From contig NZ_JACHVU010000001.1 of assembly GCF_014190915.1 (NCBI RefSeq), positions 186,001 to 250,000 on the forward strand: a stretch of 64,000 bases of DNA, written 5' to 3'. Positions 32,121 through 39,654 of this stretch are shown here, piece after piece. How positions within the stretch are numbered: position 1 is the stretch's first letter; each line of letters begins with the position of its first letter. A program made the translations under genes and the position numbers. The notes below the pieces were generated by a model. It worked only from the letters and a program-made list of their open reading frames with translations, ran no database searches and was not told where the DNA came from. Origin of the DNA: Mycolicibacterium iranicum. GTDB lineage: Bacteria; Actinomycetota; Actinomycetes; Mycobacteriales; Mycobacteriaceae.

Positions 32121-32584
32121 TATTCGACCCTGGTGAGGCGACTGTCGGCCGGCTCGTCGGACTCCTCGTCGGCGACGAACACGTCGTGCACCGTGATGTC
32201 CACCTCGACGACCTCCAGGCCCGTCATCCGTTCGATCGCGGCGATCACGTTGCGGCGGATACCGGCGGCGAGGTCGGAGATCGACACCCCGTATTCGGCC
32301 ACGATGTCGATGTCGACGGCGGCCTGCTTCTCACCGACCTCGACGGACACGCCCTGCGCATGGTTGACGGTCGCGCCGGGGATCCGGTCGCGCAGCGCGC
32401 CGACCGCCCTGCTGGCGCTGCCGCCCAGGGCATGGACCCCGGACACCTCGCGGGCGGCGAGTCCGGCGATCTTCGACACCACAGTGTCGGCGATCGTGGT
32501 CTTGCCCTGCGAGGTCGCCAGGGGGCCCGCCTGGGTGGCGACCGCGGACGTGGCTGTCGACCCGCTTGTCTGAGTGGTGCTCAT
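32120..32584 (-). CDS. Asp23/Gls24 family protein, 154 aa (operon head)
   Basis: A 154-aa Asp23/Gls24 protein with a Ser/Thr-rich N-terminus, GKTTIADTVVSKIAGLAAREVSGVHALGG (the family signature), VNHAQGVSVEVGEKQAAVDIDIVAEYG and VVEVDITVHDVFV. ATG 32584 is selected because GAGGATC lies just upstream; the open frame continues into the promoter region. It heads the minus-strand cluster and faces the universal stress gene across a 136-nt control region. Confidence 0.9.
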   Translation of the reverse strand: MSTTQTSGSTATSAVATQAGPLATSQGKTTIADTVVSKIAGLAAREVSGVHALGGSASRAVGALRDRIPGATVNHAQGVSVEVGEKQAAVDIDIVAEYGVSISDLAAGIRRNVIAAIERMTGLEVVEVDITVHDVFVADEESDEPADSRLTRVE

Positions 32585-32674
32585 CGTTGATCCTCTCTCT
32601 TCGGTCACATGAGTTGGTCGGGGCTGCTCCGCCGAACCGAATGCGCCGTCGGCGTGACGTCGATCACGGCCTTC

Positions 32675-32690
32675 CTTACTGTAAAGTAAG
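32675..32690. promoter_or_regulatory. Dyad in the Asp23 / UspA divergent promoter
   Basis: CTTACT-GTAA-AGTAAG forms a 6-bp dyad in the AT-rich middle of the 136-nt gap between the divergent Asp23 operon and the uspA-like gene. The position suits a shared operator acting on both promoters. No known regulator motif is recognised. Confidence 0.45.
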
Positions 32691-32720
32691 AACAAGTGTT
32701 CACTGAATGAGGAGAACAAG

Positions 32721-33170
32721 ATGAGCTACCGCGTGATCGTCGTCGGTACAGACGGTTCGGACACGTCCCTGCGTGCGGTCGAAAAAGCCGCGTCCCTGGC
32801 CGCAGAATCAGACGCCACCCTGGTCATCGGGTCGGCCTACACCCCCGCGTCCCGCGACGGCGCCGCGCCCGACCCCGATCAACCGCGCGGTGAGGACTAC
32901 AAGATCGCCGGCGACGCGCCGGTCTTCGACCTGCTGCGCGACGCGGCAGCGAAGGCCAGAGCCGCCGGAGCGCGTGACGTGCAGCAGCGGGCCGTGCCGG
33001 GAGTGCCGGCCGACGCGCTGATCGAGCTGGCCGAAGAGGTCGGCGCCGACCTCCTCGTCGTCGGCAGCGTCGGACTCAACTCGGTCGTCGGCCGCCTCGT
33101 GGGATCCGTGCCGCGGATCGTGCGCCGGAGAGCGAAGACCGAAGTGCTCGTCGTCGACACCACGGAGTAG
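32721..33170 (+). CDS. Universal stress protein (UspA family)
   Basis: A 149-aa single-domain Usp. It begins YRVIVVGTDGSDTSLRAVEKAASLA and ends with the nucleotide-binding signature GSVGLNSVVGRLVGSVPRIV, the G-2x-G-9x-G(S) pattern of ATP-binding Usps, then TEVLVVDT. ATG 32721 is preceded by GAGGAGAAC. It lies upstream of the sigma factor gene with a 51-nt gap and opposite the Asp23 operon, so it belongs to the same stress island. Confidence 0.92.
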   Translation: MSYRVIVVGTDGSDTSLRAVEKAASLAAESDATLVIGSAYTPASRDGAAPDPDQPRGEDYKIAGDAPVFDLLRDAAAKARAAGARDVQQRAVPGVPADALIELAEEVGADLLVVGSVGLNSVVGRLVGSVPRIVRRRAKTEVLVVDTTE

Positions 33171-33221
33171 TGATACTGCTCCGACGGCCGGCGTGGCCGG
33201 CACGAGAAAGGGACCGCGCGG

Positions 33222-33791
33222 GTGGAGATGCGCGACGGCGGGTTCGACGACTCGCCTGACGACGGCGAGCTTGCAGCTGCCGCCGCGGCCGGTGACAGAG
33301 CCGCGTTCGAGGTCCTGATCCGGCGGCACGGCCCCAGCCTGTACCGGTACGCGCGCCGGATGACCCGCGACGAGGCCGCGGTCCAGGACATCGTCCAGGA
33401 GACGTTCGTGGCCGCGTGGCGACGGATCGACCACTTCCGCGGCGACGCCAGCCCCAAGACCTGGCTGTTCGCGATCTGCGCGCGCAAGGTCGTCGATTCC
33501 CACCGCGTCAAGCGCGCCCAGCCCCTCGACGATCGGCTGATGGAACCCGCCGACGTGTCCGCCCTGGCCGACCCGTTCGCGGTGGCCACGAACGCGGAGT
33601 TCCTGGCAGCGCTGGAGGAGGCACTGGCCGAGCTGCCCCCGCGTCAGCGCGCGGTGTGGGTGCTGCGCGAAGTGGAGGAATTGACCTTCCCCCAGATCGG
33701 CGAGATCCTGAGCCTGAGCCCCGACGGCGCGCGCGGACACCACCACCGGGCCCGCGCAACACTCCAACAAAGGCTGCAGCGATGGCGATAG
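33222..33791 (+). CDS. ECF-type RNA polymerase sigma factor
   Basis: A 189-aa sigma-70-family protein with only regions 2 and 4. Region 2 spans about residues 23-90 (FEVLIRRHGPSLYRYARRM, VQDIVQETFVAAWR, FRGDASPKTWLFAICARKVVD); region 4 about 125-180 (ALAELPPRQRAVWVLREVEELTFPQIGEIL and LSPDGARGHHHRARATL). GTG 33222 follows a GAGAAAGGGA purine run. Its stop overlaps the next Asp23-like gene by 10 nt where an anti-sigma gene normally sits; no ZAS-type anti-sigma protein is visible. Confidence 0.92.
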   Translation: MEMRDGGFDDSPDDGELAAAAAAGDRAAFEVLIRRHGPSLYRYARRMTRDEAAVQDIVQETFVAAWRRIDHFRGDASPKTWLFAICARKVVDSHRVKRAQPLDDRLMEPADVSALADPFAVATNAEFLAALEEALAELPPRQRAVWVLREVEELTFPQIGEILSLSPDGARGHHHRARATLQQRLQRWR

Positions 33792-34240
33792 GCGACTACG
33801 ACGTGCTCGCGCGCGCGTCCCGCGCCCTGCGGTCCGCGCCCGAACCAGGTTGGGCCGCAATCGAACAGCGCGTCCTCGACGCAGTCCGCGCGGCGCCCCG
33901 AGGCGGCTGGCCGATCGCCGTCCACGATCCCGCCCCCGACACGGCGCCCGGACGCATCCGCGTCAGGGCGCCCGGACGCATCCGCGTCAGCGACCTCGTC
34001 CTGCGCACGCTGATCGCCCGCCGCGTCACCGAGGACCCCGACGTCGCCCTCGTCGACGTCGAGGTCACCCTCGACGGCGAGACGCTGCGCACGATCGACA
34101 TCGAGGTCAGCGGCCGGTTCGGCAGCGACCTACCGCGCGCCGCCGACCGGGTACGCGCGATCGCCCATGCGGTGGTCGCCGACGCGATCGGCGCCGACGA
34201 CGTCGTGGTGTCGGTCGCCGTGACCGACGTCCACCGCTAG
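33782..34240 (+). CDS. Asp23-like protein coupled to the sigma factor
   Basis: A 152-aa protein starting at ATG 33782 inside the 3' end of the sigma gene. The N-terminus (YDVLARASRALRSAPEPGWAAIEQRVLDAVRAAPRGGWP) is helical; the rest (VSDLVLRTLIARRVTEDPDVALVDVEVTLDG, DIEVSGRFGSDLP, VVVSVAVTDV) looks like the Asp23 alpha/beta fold. An 8-residue in-frame duplication (APGRIRVR) lies in the hinge. It could link the sigma factor to the envelope assembly. It meets the following minus-strand gene with a 4-nt overlap. Confidence 0.75.
   Translation: MAIGDYDVLARASRALRSAPEPGWAAIEQRVLDAVRAAPRGGWPIAVHDPAPDTAPGRIRVRAPGRIRVSDLVLRTLIARRVTEDPDVALVDVEVTLDGETLRTIDIEVSGRFGSDLPRAADRVRAIAHAVVADAIGADDVVVSVAVTDVHR
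33944..33991 (+). repeat. 24-bp in-frame direct duplication
   Basis: Two adjacent 24-bp units starting GCGCCCGGACGCATCCGCGT, identical at 23 positions, add eight residues to the Asp23-like protein without changing frame. It looks like a recent slippage or duplication event. Confidence 0.9.
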
Positions 34241-34998
34241 CTCCAGCGGGCCAGCAGTTCCTTGGACCTCTCGGCCAGCGCCGCCTGCCAGAACGGACCG
34301 AAGCTGATCCGTGCCACGCCGAGCGGGCCGTAGGACGCCGGGTCGGACTGATCGGGCCTGGCGATCGCGTTGACCGGCAGCGGGAGCTCGGACGTCAATC
34401 GCTGCATCACCTCGGGCGGATGCACTCCGACCGGGTACAGCACATCGGCACCCGCCTCCGCGGCCAGCCGCAACCGGGCGATCGCCCGGTCCACGCGATC
34501 GGCCTCGTCGCCGTCCTGCCGCAGGAAGAGGTCGGTCCTGGCGTTGACCACGACGTGGACGCCCGCGTCGTCGGCCGCCGACCGCAACCCGCGGACCAAC
34601 TCCGCATGCTCTTCGGCCGACCGCAGCCTGCCGCCCTCGCTGTGCACGGTGTCCTCGATGTTCAGCCCGACGGCCCCGACGGACAACAGCCCCTCGATGA
34701 GCCGCTCCGGCGCCTCGGCGTAGCCGGACTCGATGTCGACCGACAGCGGCACGTCGACCGCCGCGGTGATCTGGGCGACCCGGGTCAGGAGGTCGTCGAA
34801 CGTCATCCCCTCGTTGTCGGCCTTGCCCACCGAATCCGCGACCGGGTGGCTGCCGACGGTGAGCGCGGCGAAACCGGCGTCCACCGCCAGATGCGCGGAC
34901 CACGCATCCCACACCGTGGGGAGCACCACCGGGTTTCCAGGCTGGTGAAGCGCGAGCAACGCCTCGGCCCGATCCTTCAGTGCATCCTTCTCGACCAT
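34237..34998 (-). CDS. Isocitrate lyase / PEP mutase family protein
   Basis: A 253-aa TIM-barrel enzyme of the isocitrate lyase/phosphoenolpyruvate mutase superfamily. Seen are LPTVWDAWSAHLAVDAGF, VPLSVDIESGYAE with metal-binding acidic residues, VGLNIEDTVHSEGG and VVVNARTDLFL. The EDK loop of true PEP mutases reads EDT, so the reaction is not predictable; 2-methylisocitrate- or oxaloacetate-type lyases are possible. ATG 34998 is chosen because GGAGG sits 4 nt upstream; ATG 35022 is also in frame. Confidence 0.85.
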   Translation of the reverse strand: MVEKDALKDRAEALLALHQPGNPVVLPTVWDAWSAHLAVDAGFAALTVGSHPVADSVGKADNEGMTFDDLLTRVAQITAAVDVPLSVDIESGYAEAPERLIEGLLSVGAVGLNIEDTVHSEGGRLRSAEEHAELVRGLRSAADDAGVHVVVNARTDLFLRQDGDEADRVDRAIARLRLAAEAGADVLYPVGVHPPEVMQRLTSELPLPVNAIARPDQSDPASYGPLGVARISFGPFWQAALAERSKELLARWS

Positions 34999-35114
34999 CT
35001 GTCCTCCGACTCTTTCGCTCATCAAAGTGATCTGTCTCACGCCTGGTGACGGTGATTTAGCTAGCATCGGTTGCGTACTGTGATCCATGACACCCTTCAG
35101 CCCAAGGAGGTCGC

Positions 35115-35417
35115 TTGTCCAGCACCAGCACCACCGAACTCGCCCAGCTCCACGACCTGATCGGGAGCCTCAGGCGTTGCGTCACGTCACTGGCGTCGCG
35201 ATACGGGGACAGCCCTGCCACCCGTCGCATCGTCAATGACGCCGAACGCATCCTCAACGATATCGACCGTCTGGACATCGACGCCGAGGAACTCGAACTC
35301 GCGCGGGGAGTCAGCCGGCACCACCACATCGCCGAGCGGATCGCGATTCCGGATACGCAGTACGACACCGATTTCTGGCGTGGCGTCGATGACGAGGGTC
35401 TCGGCGGCACCCGCTGA
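35115..35417 (+). CDS. Conserved hypothetical protein, Rv0250c-like, 100 aa
   Basis: A 100-aa soluble, mostly helical protein (ELAQLHDLIGSLRRCVTSLASRYGD, RRIVNDAERILNDIDRLD) ending IPDTQYDTDFWRGVDDEGLGG. It starts at TTG 35115 with AAGGAGG just upstream, which decides the unusual start. It resembles the short protein before sdh1 in M. tuberculosis (Rv0250c) as I remember it. The constant position upstream of sdhC suggests a role tied to Sdh1, but none is known. Confidence 0.82.
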   Translation: MSSTSTTELAQLHDLIGSLRRCVTSLASRYGDSPATRRIVNDAERILNDIDRLDIDAEELELARGVSRHHHIAERIAIPDTQYDTDFWRGVDDEGLGGTR

Positions 35418-35478
35418 GTACAGGGTGCCGCCCCGCGCGGCACCCGCTCAGGGGACATAACTTCATCGAAAGGCAAAC

Positions 35479-36300
35479 GTGAGCGCACCCACCGCCGACC
35501 GCAAAGCGAGCGGCGTCTTCTCGCCTGGACGTGCCCGGATCACGCAGCGCACGCTGCGGACGGACAACTGGCTGAAATCCCCGATCATCACGAACCTCGG
35601 GTTCGCCGCGTTCATCATCTACGCGACGGTGCGCGCGTTCATGCAGAACAACTACTACGTCGAGCAGTACGGCTACCTGACGCCGTTCTACTCGCCGTGC
35701 ATCAGCACCGGGTGCGTGCCCGAGGCCAGCCACTTCGGCCAGTTCCTGCCTGACGTGTGGTGGCTGCCCTACGCGGCGCTGTCGCTGCCGTTCCTGCTGC
35801 TGTTCCGGCTGACCTGCTACTACTACCGCGGTGCCTACTACCGCACCGTGTGGCAGTCCCCGACCGCGTGTGCCGTGGCGGAACCGCGCGTGCACTACAC
35901 CGGCGAGACCAAGTTCCCGCTGATCATCCAGAACACCCACCGGTACTTCTTCTACATCGCGGCGATCATCTCGGTGATCAACACCTACGACGCGATCATC
36001 GCCTTCCACAAGCCCGACGGCGGCTTCGGATTCGGCCTCGGCAACCTGATCCTGCTGATCAACGTGATCCTGCTGTGGACGTACACGATCTCGTGCCACT
36101 CCTGCAGGCACGTCGCCGGTGGCCGGCTCAAGCACTTCTCGAAACACCCGATCCGCTACTGGATGTGGACCAAGATCAGCAAGCTCAACGTCCGGCACAA
36201 GCAGTACGCCTGGATCACCCTGGGCACCTTGATGCTGACGGACTTCTACGTCATGGCCCTGGCGGCCGGATGGTTCCCCGATCTGCGGTTCGTCGGCTGA
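35479..36300 (+). CDS. sdhC: Succinate dehydrogenase (Sdh1) membrane anchor subunit
   Basis: A 273-aa integral membrane subunit of mycobacterial Sdh1 (Rv0249c-like) with about five transmembrane helices. It carries two cysteine-bearing motifs, SPCISTGC near residues 73-80 and CHSCRH near 211-216, plus a membrane-embedded NTHRYFFY. The M. smegmatis Sdh1 structure is reported to hold a membrane-embedded Rieske-type cluster, and these Cys/His residues are natural candidates for its ligands; that assignment is inference. It starts at GTG 35479 and is followed after 70 nt by sdhA. Confidence 0.9.
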   Translation: MSAPTADRKASGVFSPGRARITQRTLRTDNWLKSPIITNLGFAAFIIYATVRAFMQNNYYVEQYGYLTPFYSPCISTGCVPEASHFGQFLPDVWWLPYAALSLPFLLLFRLTCYYYRGAYYRTVWQSPTACAVAEPRVHYTGETKFPLIIQNTHRYFFYIAAIISVINTYDAIIAFHKPDGGFGFGLGNLILLINVILLWTYTISCHSCRHVAGGRLKHFSKHPIRYWMWTKISKLNVRHKQYAWITLGTLMLTDFYVMALAAGWFPDLRFVG

Positions 36301-36370
36301 TGCCGCTGTCCGACGCCACGAACGGCACCCACGCTTCTTCTGCTCCCCGATCGACACGAATGAGGTTTGC

Positions 36371-38305
36371 ATGACTCCCGACACCGACGACCGCCACGTG
36401 GAAAGGCACGAGTACGACGTCGTCGTCATCGGCGCCGGCGGCGCTGGACTGCGCGCAGTGATCGAGGCCCGTGAGCGCGGCCTGCGCGTCGCAGTGGTGA
36501 CGAAGTCGCTGTTCGGCAAGGCCCACACCGTGATGGCCGAAGGCGGATGCGCGGCGGCCATGCGCAACGTGAACACCAAGGACTCCTGGCAGGTGCACTT
36601 CGGTGACACGATGCGGGGCGGCAAGTTCCTGAACAACTGGCGGATGGCCGAACTGCACGCGCAGGAGGCCCCGGACCGGGTGTGGGAACTGGAGACCTAC
36701 GGCGCGCTGTTCGACCGCACCAAGGACGGCCGCATCAGCCAGCGCAACTTCGGCGGGCACACCTACCCGCGGCTGGCCCACGTCGGTGACCGCACCGGCC
36801 TGGAGATCATCCGCACGCTGCAGCAGAAGATCGTCTCGCTGCAGCAGGAGGACAAGGCCGAACTCGGCGACTACGACGCCCGCATCCGGGTGTTCCACGA
36901 GGTGGCCATCACCGAGCTGATCAAGGACGGCGACCGCATCGCCGGCGCCTTCGGGTACTACCGCGAGACAGGCGATTTCGTCCTCTTCGAAGCGCCCGCG
37001 GTGGTGCTGGCCACCGGAGGCATCGGCAAGTCCTACAAGGTGTCCTCGAACTCGTGGGAGTACACGGGCGACGGCCATGCGCTGGCGCTGCGCGCCGGCT
37101 CGGCCCTGATCAACATGGAGTTCATCCAGTTCCATCCGACCGGGATGGTCTGGCCGCTGTCGGTGAAGGGCATCCTCGTCACCGAGGGCGTGCGCGGCGA
37201 CGGCGGAGTGCTGAAGAACTCCGAGGGCAAGCGCTTCATGTTCGACTACATCCCCGACGTGTTCAAGGGGCAGTACGCCGAGACCGAAGAAGAGGCCGAC
37301 CAGTGGCTCAAGGACAACGACTCCGCGCGCCGCACCCCTGACCTGCTCCCGCGCGACGAGGTCGCGCGCGCGATCAACACCGAGGTGAAGGAAGGCCGTG
37401 GCACCCCGCACGGCGGCGTCTACCTCGACATCGCTTCGCGTATGTCGGCCGAGGAGATCAAGCGTCGCCTCCCGTCGATGTACCACCAGTTCATCGAGCT
37501 CGCCGAGGTCGACATCACCACCGACGAAATGGAAGTCGGGCCGACCTGTCACTACGTGATGGGTGGCATCGAGGTCGATCCCGACAGTGCCGCGGCCGCG
37601 ACGCCGGGCCTGTTCGCCGCCGGCGAGTGCGCCGGCGGCATGCACGGCTCGAACCGGCTCGGTGGCAACTCCCTGTCGGACCTGCTGGTGTTCGGACGCC
37701 GGGCCGGACTCGGTGCGTCGGACTACGTCCGCGCGCTGTCCGACCGGCCCAAGGTCAGCGACGACTCCGTCGACACCGCCCTGACGATGGCGCTGGCGCC
37801 GTTCGACGGTCCCGGCGACGGCTCGGAGAGCGAGAACCCGTACACCCTGCAACTCGACATGCAGGACACGATGAACAACCTGGTCGGCATCATCCGCAAG
37901 GCGGACGAGATGCAGGAGGCGCTCGACAAGATGACCGAGCTGCGGGAGCGCTACAAGCGGGTCAAGGTCGAGGGCGACCGGAAGTTCAACCCCGGCTGGC
38001 ACCTCGCGATGGACCTGCGCAACATGCTCCTGGTCAGCGAATCGGTCGCGAAGTCGGCGATCACCCGCACCGAGAGTCGCGGCGGCCACACCCGCGACGA
38101 CTACCCGCAGATGGACTCCGACTGGCGCAACGCGCTGCTGGTGGTCCGTTCCGACGGAGACGATCCGGTGGTGCCCGACGTGAACGTCGAGAAGCAGCGC
38201 CAGATTCCGATGCGGCCGGACCTGCTCGAATGTTTCGAGCTGTCCGAACTCGAGAAGTACTACACCAACGACGAACTCGTCGACCATCCGCAACGGAAGG
38301 GCTGA
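36371..38305 (+). CDS. sdhA: Succinate dehydrogenase flavoprotein subunit SdhA
   Basis: A 644-aa flavoprotein oxidising succinate to fumarate. The FAD-binding start is DVVVIGAGGAGLRAVIEA; the covalent-FAD histidine is in KAHTVMAEGGCAAAM; substrate-binding and catalytic segments are FHPTG, RGDGGVL and HYVMGGIEVD; the second FAD motif is GLFAAGECAGGMHGSNRLGGNSL. It is longer than E. coli SdhA, as usual for the Sdh1 (fumarate reductase/SdhE-like) class. It overlaps neither neighbour: sdhB starts 4 nt later. Confidence 0.96.
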   Translation: MTPDTDDRHVERHEYDVVVIGAGGAGLRAVIEARERGLRVAVVTKSLFGKAHTVMAEGGCAAAMRNVNTKDSWQVHFGDTMRGGKFLNNWRMAELHAQEAPDRVWELETYGALFDRTKDGRISQRNFGGHTYPRLAHVGDRTGLEIIRTLQQKIVSLQQEDKAELGDYDARIRVFHEVAITELIKDGDRIAGAFGYYRETGDFVLFEAPAVVLATGGIGKSYKVSSNSWEYTGDGHALALRAGSALINMEFIQFHPTGMVWPLSVKGILVTEGVRGDGGVLKNSEGKRFMFDYIPDVFKGQYAETEEEADQWLKDNDSARRTPDLLPRDEVARAINTEVKEGRGTPHGGVYLDIASRMSAEEIKRRLPSMYHQFIELAEVDITTDEMEVGPTCHYVMGGIEVDPDSAAAATPGLFAAGECAGGMHGSNRLGGNSLSDLLVFGRRAGLGASDYVRALSDRPKVSDDSVDTALTMALAPFDGPGDGSESENPYTLQLDMQDTMNNLVGIIRKADEMQEALDKMTELRERYKRVKVEGDRKFNPGWHLAMDLRNMLLVSESVAKSAITRTESRGGHTRDDYPQMDSDWRNALLVVRSDGDDPVVPDVNVEKQRQIPMRPDLLECFELSELEKYYTNDELVDHPQRKG

Positions 38306-38309
38306 GACC

Positions 38310-39065
38310 GTGGCTGCGTACAACGCGAAGATGCGGGTCTGGCGGGGCGACGCCAGTGGCGGCGAGCTGAAGGACTACACCGTCGAGGTGAACGACGGCG
38401 AGGTGGTGCTCGACATCATCCACCGGCTCCAGCAGACCCAGACCGGGGACCTCGCGGTGCGGTGGAACTGCAAGGCCGGCAAGTGCGGGTCCTGTTCGGT
38501 CGAGATCAACGGGCGGCCCCGGCTGGCGTGCATGACGCGGATGTCGACGTTCGGCGAGGACGAGGTGGTGACCGTCACCCCGCTCCGGACGTTCCCGGTG
38601 ATGCGCGACCTCGTCACCGACGTCTCGTTCAACTACGAAAAGGCCAGGGAGATCCCGGCTTTCAAGCCGCCCAAGGATCTGCAGCCCGGCGAGTACCGGA
38701 TGGCCCAGGAAGACGTCAACCGGTCGCAGGAATTCCGCAAGTGCATCGAATGCTTCCTGTGCCAGAACGTCTGCCACGTCGTGCGCGACCACGAGGAGAA
38801 CAAGCTGGCCTTCTCCGGTCCGCGCTTCCTGATGCGTCAGGCCGAACTCGACATGCACCCGCTGGACACCCACGGCCACCGCGCCGAGGAGGCCCAGGAG
38901 GACAACGGCCTCGGGTACTGCAACATCACGAAGTGCTGTACCGAGGTGTGCCCCGAGCACATCAAGATCACCGACAATGCGCTCATCCCGATGAAAGAGC
39001 GTGCCGCCGATCGCAAATACGATCCGGTGGTGTGGCTGGGCAACAAGCTGTTCCGGCGGAAGTAG
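38310..39065 (+). CDS. sdhB: Succinate dehydrogenase iron-sulfur subunit SdhB
   Basis: A 251-aa iron-sulfur protein passing electrons from FAD to the membrane subunit. The [2Fe-2S] ligands are in WNCKAGKCGSCSVEINGRPRLAC; the [4Fe-4S]/[3Fe-4S] ligands are in CIECFLCQNVC and CCTEVCPEHI. It starts at GTG 38310. The Cys-rich repeat protein begins 4 nt after its stop, so the operon continues beyond sdhB. Confidence 0.95.
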   Translation: MAAYNAKMRVWRGDASGGELKDYTVEVNDGEVVLDIIHRLQQTQTGDLAVRWNCKAGKCGSCSVEINGRPRLACMTRMSTFGEDEVVTVTPLRTFPVMRDLVTDVSFNYEKAREIPAFKPPKDLQPGEYRMAQEDVNRSQEFRKCIECFLCQNVCHVVRDHEENKLAFSGPRFLMRQAELDMHPLDTHGHRAEEAQEDNGLGYCNITKCCTEVCPEHIKITDNALIPMKERAADRKYDPVVWLGNKLFRRK

Positions 39066-39069
39066 CACC

Positions 39070-39549
39070 ATGGCGGACGGCGTGACCACCGAGTCGGGGG
39101 CGGTCGTGCGGTCCGCCCGTACCGAGAACAGTTACGCCGTCGCCGGGTCGGTCTCCACGACCGGCAGCGCCGTCGTCGCGGGGTCGATCGTCACCGACAG
39201 CAGTGCCGTCGTGGCCGGGTCCATCGCCACGGCGGGCAGTGCCGTCGTCGTCGGCTCCGTCGCCACCGCCGGCAGTGCGGCCGTCGCCCGCTCCATCGCG
39301 ACGTCGGGCAGCGCGGCGGTGGCGGGGTCCATCGCCACGGCGGGCAGTGCCGCGATCGCCGGGTGCATCCTCGTGGTGCTGTCGATCGCGTGCAAGGGCT
39401 GCCTGGCCTGCCTCGGTTGCCTCGCCTGCGTGCGATGCAAGGCATGCGTGGGCTGCGTCCGCTGCGAGGACTGCATCGGATGCGTGGGCTGCGTGAACTG
39501 CACCGGGCTGCGCAACGCCGTGGGACTGCGCGACGTGCACGCCGCCTGA
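39070..39549 (+). CDS. Repeat protein with (Cys-x-x)13 tail downstream of sdhB
   Basis: A 159-aa protein of unknown function. Residues 26-97 are six 12-residue repeats of the form G-S-[VI]-x-T-x-[GS]-S-A-[VA]-[VI]-[AV], suggestive of a small beta-solenoid. Residues 98-107 (GCILVVLSIA) are hydrophobic. From Cys108 to Cys144 there are 13 cysteines, one at exactly every third residue (CKGCLACLGCLACVRC and so on), with mostly small or basic residues between them; Cys99 is a fourteenth. The tail ends TGLRNAVGLRDVHAA. ATG 39070 is 4 nt after sdhB, so it is almost surely in the sdhCAB mRNA. A metal- or Fe-S-binding, redox or thiol role is plausible; none is established to my knowledge. Confidence 0.85.
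   Translation: MADGVTTESGAVVRSARTENSYAVAGSVSTTGSAVVAGSIVTDSSAVVAGSIATAGSAVVVGSVATAGSAAVARSIATSGSAAVAGSIATAGSAAIAGCILVVLSIACKGCLACLGCLACVRCKACVGCVRCEDCIGCVGCVNCTGLRNAVGLRDVHAA
39145..39360 (+). repeat. Six 36-bp coding repeats
   Basis: The region encodes six consecutive 12-residue units of the Cys-rich protein. At DNA level the units are imperfect 36-mers built around GGGTCGATCGCCACGGCGGG-like sequence. Degeneracy among units implies an old repeat kept by selection on the protein rather than fresh slippage. Confidence 0.85.
39391..39501 (+). repeat. Codon-triplet repeat encoding 13 Cys at every third residue
   Basis: A 9-bp periodicity in which every third codon is TGC (13 of 13 Cys codons). 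The two intervening codons vary freely (KG, LA, LG, VR, KA, VG, ED, IG, VN), so it is the cysteine spacing that is conserved, not the DNA. Confidence 0.92.
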
Positions 39550-39654
39550 TCAGGACCCGGCGACCGGTCGACGATCTGACCGCAGTACGGCTCTGACACC
39601 GGCTATCAGGCGTACGCTTTGGACAGCAGCCGATCCGAATGAAGGGCAGCTTCC

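Noticed and set aside
34237..34240. Frameshift at the Asp23-like / PEP-mutase junction
   Set aside because: The two genes simply converge with a 4-nt overlap and both C-termini look complete.
39070..39549. Cys-rich protein as SdhF
   Set aside because: As remembered, SdhF belongs to the other succinate dehydrogenase (Sdh2) and is a small helical subunit without a Cys ladder.
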